Below are positions 18,946 to 26,509 of a stretch of 50,921 bases of DNA, piece after piece (positions within the stretch are counted from its first letter, which is position 1; each line of letters opens with the position of its first letter). The position numbers were made by a program, and so were the translations under genes. The DNA is from JBOHUC01 sp050733935 (GTDB lineage Bacteria; Eisenbacteria; RBG-16-71-46; DASYSL01): positions 1 to 50,921 of the forward strand of contig JBOHUC010000029.1 in the NCBI GenBank assembly GCA_050733935.1, in the 5' to 3' direction. The notes beneath the pieces are model-generated. The model was not told the DNA's origin. It searched no databases and worked only from the letters and a program-made list of their open reading frames with translations.

Positions 18946-19635
18946 ATGCCCCGAAAGCTTGCGGGACCGGAAGAGATGTTGCTCTCCCGGCTTCGCGCCG
19001 GGGATGAGTCCGCGTTCGCCTCCCTCGTGGATGAGCTGCACGGAAAGCTCCTTTCGCTCGCCCGCACGTTCACCCGATCCCCCTCTCTGGCCGAGGACAT
19101 CGTGCAGGAGACGTGGTTTGCGGTGATTCGGGGCCTGCCGGCCTTCGAGGGCCGTTCCGCACTTCGAACCTGGGTCTACGGGATCCTGATTCGGCGTGCC
19201 CGGACGCTCGCCGTGCGCGAGAGCCGTGAGGCCCGGCGCATGGAGACCCTCAACCCGTCCGTGAACGGGGACGCGGGCACGGTGGAGTGGGAGCCGGGGA
19301 TGGGAAGTCTCGGACTTTGGGAGAAGATCCCCCGTCCGTGGCCGATCGAGGACCCGTCCGAGATCTATCAGAGCCAGGAGGCCCTGGGCGTCGTCCGGAC
19401 GGCCATCGAGCTCCTCCCGGAGGCCCAGCGGCAGGTGCTGCTCCTCCGGGACGTCGAGGGCCTGTCGGCCCTGGAAGTTTGTAATGTTTTGCAATTGAGC
19501 GAGACTAATCAGCGGGTGCTTCTGCACCGTGGGCGCGCGCGCATTCGACGGGCGCTCGATCGTTATTTGCGGGAGGGTGCACTCCCCCCGCCTCCCGCAC
19601 CCCCCAGCGCTGCCCCCACCGGAGGTCGTCGATGA
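18946..19635 (+). CDS. ECF-family RNA polymerase sigma factor
   Basis: This 229-residue sigma-70 family group IV factor has region 2 at about 20-95 (LLSLARTFTRSPSLAEDIVQ, then ETWFAVIRGLPAFEGRSALR containing the 2.2-2.4 features). A variable linker with several Trp residues follows, and region 4 lies at about 145-205 (ELLPEAQRQVLLLRDVEGLS, then LSETNQRVLLHRGRARIRRAL as the recognition helix). The tail is Pro-rich. GGAG lies upstream of the ATG at good spacing. The gene overlaps its zinc anti-sigma by ATGA. The closely following cupredoxin gene is a likely member of the regulon. Signal and targets are unknown. Confidence 0.95.
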   Translation: MPRKLAGPEEMLLSRLRAGDESAFASLVDELHGKLLSLARTFTRSPSLAEDIVQETWFAVIRGLPAFEGRSALRTWVYGILIRRARTLAVRESREARRMETLNPSVNGDAGTVEWEPGMGSLGLWEKIPRPWPIEDPSEIYQSQEALGVVRTAIELLPEAQRQVLLLRDVEGLSALEVCNVLQLSETNQRVLLHRGRARIRRALDRYLREGALPPPPAPPSAAPTGGRR

Positions 19636-19877
19636 ACTGTGTCGAGGCAATCGACCGGATGGCGGACGACCTCGAGGGGCATCTCAACGGGCTCATTCGC
19701 CCCGAGTTCGAGGCGCACCTCGTCGCCTGCGGCCCGTGTCGCAGGTACCGCGACCAGCTCGGACTCACCCTCAGGGCCATCCAGCAACTGCGCAACGACA
19801 CCGCCACGAGCCCGCAACGCTCCGCCCTCATCGATCGCTTCCGGAAGGAATGGAAGTCCGCCCACGCGGACGACTAG
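19632..19877 (+). CDS. Short zinc-binding anti-sigma factor (zf-HC2/ZAS)
   Basis: This 81-residue soluble protein starts MNCVEAIDRMADDLEGHLNG and carries the exact ZAS motif H-x3-C-x2-C as HLVACGPC, which defines zinc anti-sigma factors. It has no membrane segment, so it should be a cytoplasmic, possibly redox- or metal-responsive, inhibitor of the sigma factor. The ATG overlaps the sigma stop codon (ATGA), ensuring stoichiometric synthesis. Being only the ZAS unit plus a short helical tail, it is shorter than RsrA/ChrR-type proteins. Confidence 0.9.
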   Translation: MNCVEAIDRMADDLEGHLNGLIRPEFEAHLVACGPCRRYRDQLGLTLRAIQQLRNDTATSPQRSALIDRFRKEWKSAHADD

Positions 19878-20001
19878 CTTCGAGGACTCGCTCCGACGAC
19901 TGGCTCCAAAGTTGCGCCGGTCGCTGTAACGAACCGACGGTTGCGATGACTAAACGGTGACACCCCGACGCCAACCTGCGATTTCACCTGGGGGTTCACC
20001 C

Positions 20002-20871
20002 ATGAGACTCCTCTTTTCGGTTCTCGGCCTCGCCTCGCTCACGCTCGTTCTCCTGTGGGCTCTTTCCGGAGCTCCCCGCGTTCAACCGCTCGCCGCCGAT
20101 CCGATCACGGCTCCGGAGGCGGCTTCGTCCGGCCACGTCCATTCGCACGATATGGACGAGGCCGCGATGAAGAAGTGGGCCAAGGAGTACTGGGCGACGC
20201 ACCCGCGCGTCGGAACCGACCTCACGCCCGCGGCAGGATCCGCCCCGAATCGCACGCTTGGTGTCGACGCCACCGTGCTCGCCACCGGGACGTTCTTCGA
20301 TGCGGATGGAGACATCGGGACCGCGATCGACACGGTCAAGATCAACGTGGGCGACACGGTCCAATGGATGCTGAGCGACGGAATCCATTCGGTGACGAAC
20401 GGGAACGGGACGATGGATCCGGAGGCGGGATTGATGTTCAACGCGCCGCTCGACATCGAGAACAGCACGTTCACGTTCACGTTCACCTCGGCGGGCGTCT
20501 TCCCGTACTTCTGCGTGCCGCACGAGTTCTTCGAAATGAAGGGTGTCGTCCAGGTGTCGGGCCTGACCGACGTCCCCGCGCCTCCACTCAGCGGAACGAT
20601 TGGCTTCGCGTCGCTGCCGCAGCCGAATCCGACGCGCGCCGGAGTCCGGTTCTCGTTCGCACTTGCCGAGCGCGGACGCGTGCGCGCGGACGTCGTCGAC
20701 GTGCGGGGGCGCTACGTCGCCACGATTCTCGATCGCACATTCGACCCGGGCACCCACGACGCGGTCTGGGACGGACGCGGTGCGGCCGGACCCGTGGCCG
20801 CGGGCGCGTACTACTTGAGGCTCATGGTGCCGGGCTACATGGGAGGGAAGACCTTCGTCATCACACGCTGA
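20002..20871 (+). CDS. Secreted plastocyanin-like cupredoxin with FlgD-type C-terminal domain
   Basis: This 289-residue exported protein has a signal peptide at residues 1-25 or so, then a His-containing linker. A cupredoxin domain follows (about 90-190), in which the type 1 copper ligands His129, Cys171, His174 and Met179 are present in the expected order (GIHSV and YFCVPHEFFEM). The C-terminal 85 residues (PQPNPT...VWDGRG...GAYYLRL) match the FlgD-Ig-like domain shared with other exported proteins here. It probably carries electrons or binds copper at the cell surface. The ATG at 20002 follows GGGGG at acceptable spacing. It lies 124 bp after the anti-sigma gene, so it is likely in the sigma regulon, and it is followed by a strong terminator. 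Confidence 0.88.
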   Translation: MRLLFSVLGLASLTLVLLWALSGAPRVQPLAADPITAPEAASSGHVHSHDMDEAAMKKWAKEYWATHPRVGTDLTPAAGSAPNRTLGVDATVLATGTFFDADGDIGTAIDTVKINVGDTVQWMLSDGIHSVTNGNGTMDPEAGLMFNAPLDIENSTFTFTFTSAGVFPYFCVPHEFFEMKGVVQVSGLTDVPAPPLSGTIGFASLPQPNPTRAGVRFSFALAERGRVRADVVDVRGRYVATILDRTFDPGTHDAVWDGRGAAGPVAAGAYYLRLMVPGYMGGKTFVITR

Positions 20872-20889
20872 TCGGACCCCCCGAAGCAG

Positions 20890-20931
20890 CAGGCCGGCCC
20901 GGGTTCATTCGGACCGGCCTGTTCGCTTTTT
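20890..20931 (+). terminator. Rho-independent terminator after the cupredoxin gene
   Basis: CAGGCCGG pairs with CCGGCCTG; one mismatch is followed by three further pairs, around an eight-base loop. A run of five T at 20927-20931 follows. It lies 19 bp past the cupredoxin stop and is the best intrinsic terminator in the window. Confidence 0.85.
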
Positions 20932-20957
20932 GGCGGCGGCGCGGGTGGGCTCGAGCG

Positions 20958-23711
20958 TCAGCGCCCCTGCGCCGTGAGCGCGTCCCAGTTCATGAGGAGC
21001 GTGAATGCATCCTGCCGGTTCTGCTCGGTCTGAAGTCCGAACAGGAAGCGCTGCAGGTCCGGCGTCACACCGATCGCGGCCACGTCGTCCGGGACCTTGA
21101 ACAGGAACCGCGCCTCCCCTGCTTCGAGCGTCGCTCCGCTGCGCACCGCGATGGCGTAGACCGCCACTCCGTCCCCGTAGAGGATCTCACGACCGTCCGC
21201 TCGCCACCCGGCTCCGAACGCACCGTTTCTCGTCAGGCGGATCTTGTTCCCCGGAGTGGGAAACGACTGGGCGTAGAGCTCTGGGCGCCCGGTCTCGGTG
21301 GAGGTGTAGATCATCCACCTCCCGTCCGGGGAAACCGCCCCGGCGCCTTCAGCGAAGCGCGAGTTCAGATAGGGAACCGGCTTTCGATCACCCTCGAGCG
21401 GAATGAGCCACACGTCTTGATTCGTCTGGGGGTCGAGCTGTTGAAAGAGGATGTACTTCCCGTCATCCGTCCATTGCAGTGCGGACTTGAAGGGATTCCC
21501 CGACTCGTAGAGCACCTCCTCGTCATCGCTGCCGTCGGCGGATCGGATGTAGAGCTGCTGCCCGCCCCCGCGCACGCTCGTGTAGGCGAGCTTCCGGCCG
21601 TCCGGTGACCACTGGAGGTTGAAGCGCTGAATCCCATCGAAGGTGAGTCGCGTCAGGGTCCCGTGGTTCGCGTCGGCGATCCAGACATCGGAACTCGTCG
21701 ACGTCGTGTTCCGAACAATTGCAATCCGACCTCCGTCGGGACTGAGCACGAACTCCGTGTACTGCGCCGGAGGAATCGGGAAGACTCCCTGCTCGCGACC
21801 GTCGCGCCCGTACCAGACGGCGCGGGCGGAAACCACCCGGGCGGCGGGAAAGAGCAGGACCCCGTTGCCCGAGCTCGCGATCGGACTCGTTCCGAGAGTG
21901 TTGAGGTCCGCCGGGGCATCGCCGATCGGCACGGGCGCCCCCTTCGTCCTGAGCGACCCGGGATCGACGCGTTGCGCGATCAACGAACGATCCCGGACGT
22001 AGACGAGGTGGTTCGGAGGAACGAACACCGCCCCGGATTCCGCCGCGATGACCTTCGTCCGCTTTCGCTCTCCGAGGGTGCCGAGCCAGGTGTCGAGCTT
22101 GTTCTCCTTTCGCGGAAGCGACGTGAACGTGTACCGGCGTCCGTCGTCGAGGAATCGAGGGGCCCGGTGTCCGGTTTCGCCGGCGGCGGAATCGAGGACG
22201 GACTCCTGAACCGGCTCGCCTCCGGTCGCGCTCACGCGGAAGATCGGCCCCTGGTTCGTCGGGGCGAACAGGATGATGCCGGACTTTCCCCAGGTCCCGC
22301 CTCGCGCATCGGGCGCGTCGCACAGGACCTGTGGGGTGCCGCCCGTCACCGGAATCGTCTTGAGCTTTCCATCCGAGAAGTACCCGATCGACTTCCCATC
22401 CGGCGACCAAAACGGAAGTCCGACCGAGTTCGACACGAGTTCCGCCCCCGCCCCGGGAATCGGCCGCGCGTCGAGCGCATCCAGGGGCCGCATCCAGAGC
22501 TGACCCGCCTGCGTCGAATCGGCGACGCACATGACGAGGTTCCGGCCATCCGGAGAGAGTGCGGCATCCGCCGGGCGCGTCGACGTATTGAGCCCGGGTG
22601 GTCCGAGAATGCTCGTGCGCAGAACGCCCGAGCTCGGGGCACGACCGAGACGGCCGGGAAGGACGAAAGAGGCGACCGCCGCGACAACTGCGGCGGCCGC
22701 CACCGCCCACGGAATCCAGGACAGACGACCACGCGTCTCCGTTGAAGCCGTCCAATCGCCCGCAAGCGAAAGTCCCGGCGACGAGGCCTGACGCCCGCCT
22801 GCCGCTCCACCGGGTCTCAAGGCCACGCCCGAGGCGCCCAGAGAGACGATCTCGTCGAGCTCCACGCGAGCGTCGCCGATGTCGCGCAGGCGTTTCTTCG
22901 AGTCCTTCTCGAGGCAGCGACGAAGAAGCTCGCGCACGCGCACGGGCGTCTTCGGAGGGAGGGCGCTCCAATCCGGCTCGCGCTCGAGGATCCTCGCCAC
23001 CGTGTCCGAAACGGTTTCGCCCGAGAAGAGCTGGCGCCCGGTCAGGCACTCGTACAGAACGCATCCGAACGACCAGATGTCGGTGCGGCGGTCGACGGGC
23101 TTGCCGCGCGCCTGTTCGGGACTCATGTAGGCGGCGGTCCCGAGGATCACGCCCAGCTCGGTCGCCGCGTAGGTCATGGTCGGGGAGGCGGAGAGGCCGA
23201 TGTCGGACGTCGAGGTGTTGCCGGTCTCGCCCTTCGCGAGTCCGAAGTCGAGGATCTTGACGGTGTCGGACGGCGTGATCATCACGTTCCCAGGCTTGAG
23301 ATCGCGGTGAACGATGCCGCTTTCGTGTGCGGCCTCGAGGGCCGCGGCCATCTGGCGCGCGACGTCGAGCGCTTCGTTGAGTGGCAGCGGTCCCCGTTGG
23401 AGACGATCCGCCAGGGTCTCCCCTTCGACGAATTCGAGAATGAGGTGGCGCTGACGTCCGGTCACTTCGACGCCGTGGATCGTGGCGATGTTCGGATGGC
23501 TGAGCGCGGCGAGGAGTCGCGATTCCCGCTCGAAGCGCGCGAGGCGTTCCGGATCCTCCGCGAAAGCCTCGGGCACGGCCTTGATCGCGACATCCCGTCC
23601 GAGTCGCGAATCGTGCGCGCGGTGGACTTCGCCCATCCCGCCCTTGCCGAGCGGTCCGAGCACTTCGTAGGGCCCGATCATCGTGCCGGGGGTCAATCCA
23701 GTGGCGGGCAT
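20958..23711 (-). CDS. Membrane Ser/Thr protein kinase with TolB-like beta-propeller sensor
   Basis: This 917-residue protein has a PknB-type kinase domain at 13-290: glycine loop GKGGMG (22-27), catalytic Lys44, HRD at 135-137, DFG Asp155 and the YMSPEQ substrate loop near 198. All catalytic residues are intact. A single membrane helix (about 330-352) follows. Residues of about 370-910 contain repeated PD40/TolB-like blades, such as ALSPDGRNL, FWSPDGKSI, LSPDGGRIAI and WSPDGRKLAY. The propeller is presumably periplasmic and senses a ligand or protein, while the kinase phosphorylates cytoplasmic targets. It lies 53 bp downstream of an M28 peptidase gene in the same direction and may belong to the same transcription unit. 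Substrates are unknown. Confidence 0.93.
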   Translation of the reverse strand: MPATGLTPGTMIGPYEVLGPLGKGGMGEVHRAHDSRLGRDVAIKAVPEAFAEDPERLARFERESRLLAALSHPNIATIHGVEVTGRQRHLILEFVEGETLADRLQRGPLPLNEALDVARQMAAALEAAHESGIVHRDLKPGNVMITPSDTVKILDFGLAKGETGNTSTSDIGLSASPTMTYAATELGVILGTAAYMSPEQARGKPVDRRTDIWSFGCVLYECLTGRQLFSGETVSDTVARILEREPDWSALPPKTPVRVRELLRRCLEKDSKKRLRDIGDARVELDEIVSLGASGVALRPGGAAGGRQASSPGLSLAGDWTASTETRGRLSWIPWAVAAAAVVAAVASFVLPGRLGRAPSSGVLRTSILGPPGLNTSTRPADAALSPDGRNLVMCVADSTQAGQLWMRPLDALDARPIPGAGAELVSNSVGLPFWSPDGKSIGYFSDGKLKTIPVTGGTPQVLCDAPDARGGTWGKSGIILFAPTNQGPIFRVSATGGEPVQESVLDSAAGETGHRAPRFLDDGRRYTFTSLPRKENKLDTWLGTLGERKRTKVIAAESGAVFVPPNHLVYVRDRSLIAQRVDPGSLRTKGAPVPIGDAPADLNTLGTSPIASSGNGVLLFPAARVVSARAVWYGRDGREQGVFPIPPAQYTEFVLSPDGGRIAIVRNTTSTSSDVWIADANHGTLTRLTFDGIQRFNLQWSPDGRKLAYTSVRGGGQQLYIRSADGSDDEEVLYESGNPFKSALQWTDDGKYILFQQLDPQTNQDVWLIPLEGDRKPVPYLNSRFAEGAGAVSPDGRWMIYTSTETGRPELYAQSFPTPGNKIRLTRNGAFGAGWRADGREILYGDGVAVYAIAVRSGATLEAGEARFLFKVPDDVAAIGVTPDLQRFLFGLQTEQNRQDAFTLLMNWDALTAQGR

Positions 23712-23763
23712 GCGGGGACTCTAGCACGCTCCGGCGGGAGCCGGTGCGCGCGCGCTCGTCGAG

Positions 23764-25422
23764 CTACGGAATGGACTCGGCGTAGCGGCGGAAGAAGCTC
23801 GTGTTCTTCCAGGTCGGACGCGATGCGGTGTTCGCGATCTCGGTCGTGAGACGCGTAACGAAGTGGATGATCCGGACCGGTGCCTCGCGATCGAACGGCT
23901 GATCGAGGTCGTCCGACGGGCGGTGATAGCGCTCGCGAGTCCACTTGCGGAGCGTGGAGTCCTGGGGCGAGCCGGGGACTGCGCCCGCACTGAAAGCGAG
24001 CGCGGGAATTCCTGCGCGGATGAAGTTGTACTGGTCGCTCCGGATGAAGAGATTCCGGTCGGGCTGCGGGTCGGGAATGACGTCAACTCCGGTTTCGGTC
24101 GCCACCCGACGGGCCAGATCTCCGAGACTCGACTCGCCCACGCCATGCACGACGACGTGCACGAACGGCACGATGGGAAGCACCATGTCCACGTTCACGT
24201 TCGCGACGATCGAAGGGGCCGGGACCGTGGGACGGCGCGTGTAGTAGTAGGAACCGAGCAGCCCCTTCTCCTCTCCGGTCACGAACGCGAAGACCACGCT
24301 TCGGCGAAGCGGCGGGCCCTCCTTGAGCTTCCGCGCAACCTCGATGAGCTCGGCAATGCCCGAGGCGTTGTCCATCGCACCGTTGTTGATCGAGTCCCCC
24401 GCCACCGGAGCGCCCACCCCGAGGTGGTCGAGGTGACCGGTCAGCACGACATTCTCGCGCGAGAGCGGATTCGTCGCTGCCGGTAGCACGGCCACGACGT
24501 TCTGCGATTCCACGACCTCGCGATCGTAATGCACGCGCGCGCGCACCTTCGGAGCGAGATCGAAAGAAGGCAGCGCACTGCCGGAGTCGGCCATCGTGAG
24601 CAGCGCGTCGAAGGTGTGCGGCGCGCCGTCGAACAGCCGCTGGGCGTGCGCTGGATTCCAGGAGATCGCCACCTGCTGCCCCCCGCGCTCGTCCACTTCC
24701 GGGTCGGCGAGGCTCATGCCCGGCGTGAAGCGCTGCGCGGCGGCGCGCTCCCAGTTGAGATCGGAGTGGCGTGGATTGCGAATCTGGGTCATCCCGATCG
24801 CCCCGGCTTCGCGCAGCCGCGCCCAGCGCTCGGCGCTCGACTGGGCGTGCGAGCGACGGGGCTCGGTCACGGACTCGGGCGCGCCCTGGATGAAGACCGC
24901 GATGCGGCCCTTGAGATTCGCCTTCGCGACGTCGTCGTAGCCCTGGTCGGGAACGGAGATCCCGTAACCCGCGAACACCGCCCGGGCCTCGATCTGCTCG
25001 GGCGCGTCGATCGACATCTGGAGGGTCGCGTCGCGACCGAGCTCGAGCCTCTCCGTGCGATTCGGGAACACGAGCTCGAGCGAGCATTCCGATTCGCGCA
25101 CACGGCGGGTCACGAACGAAACGGGCTGCAGGTAGCTCCCTGCCGCACCGGGCTCGAGCCCGAGCGTGCGGAACTGTTCGGCGACGTACTCCGCGGCCCG
25201 GCGATGCTCGGGACTGCCGGTCTGGCGGCCTCGCATCGCGTCGCTCGCCAGGTACTGAAAGTTCGTGAACCAGCGCGCGAACGTGGAGTCCGCGCCGCCT
25301 TCCGTGGTCGTCGCGGTCGGCGTCGTTCCAACGGGCGTCGCGCCGATCATGGCGACGGCAACCGCGGCGAGCATCGGAACGGCGCGGCGCAGGGCCTTCG
25401 AGGAGGGGAGAGAAGCGAACAT
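23764..25422 (-). CDS. Secreted M28-family zinc peptidase with PA domain
   Basis: This 552-residue exported protein has a signal peptide (hydrophobic residues about 15-30). A PA-like insert follows (about 125-260, with FAGYGISVPDQGYDD). The zinc ligands are in TGHLDHLG (about 328), MDNASG (about 349), TGEEKGLLGS (about 383), NVDMV (about 411) and YHRPSDD (about 502). It is more like glutaminyl-cyclase/aminopeptidase-type M28 enzymes than the first M28 protein in this window, with which it shares only motif-level similarity. The start at 25422 is the first ATG in front of the signal. The open frame continues upstream without features and overlaps the barrel gene. It lies between the outer-membrane barrel and the kinase genes. 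Confidence 0.9.
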   Translation of the reverse strand: MFASLPSSKALRRAVPMLAAVAVAMIGATPVGTTPTATTTEGGADSTFARWFTNFQYLASDAMRGRQTGSPEHRRAAEYVAEQFRTLGLEPGAAGSYLQPVSFVTRRVRESECSLELVFPNRTERLELGRDATLQMSIDAPEQIEARAVFAGYGISVPDQGYDDVAKANLKGRIAVFIQGAPESVTEPRRSHAQSSAERWARLREAGAIGMTQIRNPRHSDLNWERAAAQRFTPGMSLADPEVDERGGQQVAISWNPAHAQRLFDGAPHTFDALLTMADSGSALPSFDLAPKVRARVHYDREVVESQNVVAVLPAATNPLSRENVVLTGHLDHLGVGAPVAGDSINNGAMDNASGIAELIEVARKLKEGPPLRRSVVFAFVTGEEKGLLGSYYYTRRPTVPAPSIVANVNVDMVLPIVPFVHVVVHGVGESSLGDLARRVATETGVDVIPDPQPDRNLFIRSDQYNFIRAGIPALAFSAGAVPGSPQDSTLRKWTRERYHRPSDDLDQPFDREAPVRIIHFVTRLTTEIANTASRPTWKNTSFFRRYAESIP

Positions 25423-25480
25423 GGCGGGCACTATAGCATCCGGCGCCCGCCCGTGTCCGCACGTGCCTTTCGACGACCGA

Positions 25481-26350
25481 CTAGAACGAGAACATGACTC
25501 CGAGCTCCGGAGCATAGTCGGTCGCGTTCGGCGTGAGGCCCAAGCCCGTGTTCGCCTTGAGGAAGATGCTCGGCGCGAAGTGCCACTGCACTTCCGTGAT
25601 GAGCTCCACTTCGTCGAGCTGATTCCCTTCCACGACCCCGACGACCCGCCACGCAGGCGACAACCGCCGCAGATATTCGATGGCGTACTCGCCCCACTCG
25701 AACTTCCGCTCCGCCCGCGTGTACTCGACGGCCGCGCGCACGGTCATCGTGCCGAAGCCGTAGCCGCGCACGGCGCCGAACCCGAGCTTGTACTCCCAGT
25801 CGGGCGTGCCGACGAGGCCCGGGTTCTTGTTCGTGGGAAACACCGTCTCGAAGTAGGAGAAGAGCTCGGGGCGGCCCGGATTCTCGCGCTGCAGGCGCCA
25901 GCGGAGCTGAGCCTCGACGTCGCCGAGTCCGTACTGTTCGACTTCGTTCGGCATCGCCGACGGATCCGACGACTTCGTGAGCTCGGTCGAGATCACGGCC
26001 GCTTCGAGCTCGACCGCCAGGTTCTCTCCGACGCCGTAGCCGAGGAACAGGAGCTGCTCGGACGCCGTGTAGCGTCCGCGATAGTCCTCGCCTCCTTCGT
26101 AACCGATCTCGCTCGGCTTGTACTCGAAATTGCCGTCCGAGTACCACTCGGTGAACGGATACACGAGCAGCTCACCCTTTCGGACATACGTTCCGAACAT
26201 CGAGACAGGAACACCGGTGCCGCGGTCCTTGAGATAGCGCGGCAGTTCTTCGGTTTCGCGCGCTTCGACCGGCGAGGATCCGGCGGGCGTTACAGCGAGC
26301 GGGACAGGGAGCGCAATGAGGGCCATCGCGCAGCGACTCAGGGATCGCAT
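25481..26350 (-). CDS. Outer-membrane beta-barrel protein of unknown function
   Basis: This 289-residue exported protein has a signal peptide (about 1-25). It then shows alternating hydrophobic/polar strands rich in aromatic residues, such as LFLGYGVGENLAVELEAAV, LGFGAVRGYGFGTMTVRAAV and SIFLKANTGLGLTP. It ends in phenylalanine (LGVMFSF), the C-terminal signal recognised by the BAM machinery. The pattern resembles phenol-degradation MetA-pathway/transporter-like barrels, but I cannot assign a substrate. The start is certain: a perfect AAGGAGGT lies five bases before the ATG. It is probably the first gene of a unit with the M28 peptidase (58 bp downstream) and kinase. Confidence 0.75.
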   Translation of the reverse strand: MRSLSRCAMALIALPVPLAVTPAGSSPVEARETEELPRYLKDRGTGVPVSMFGTYVRKGELLVYPFTEWYSDGNFEYKPSEIGYEGGEDYRGRYTASEQLLFLGYGVGENLAVELEAAVISTELTKSSDPSAMPNEVEQYGLGDVEAQLRWRLQRENPGRPELFSYFETVFPTNKNPGLVGTPDWEYKLGFGAVRGYGFGTMTVRAAVEYTRAERKFEWGEYAIEYLRRLSPAWRVVGVVEGNQLDEVELITEVQWHFAPSIFLKANTGLGLTPNATDYAPELGVMFSF

Positions 26351-26509
26351 GGCAACCTCCTTCGCGGGGGGAATGCATGGGCGGGGCTGCCGGGCAACGA
26401 GGCGTGGGACGAGGCGCCGCGGCCCTGGGCTGGGCCGTCCACAGGTCGAGCTACCCGCCCGGGAGAGGGGCAGGTTCCGAAAATCGCGCTACGAGCCGAC
26501 CGAGTGAGT

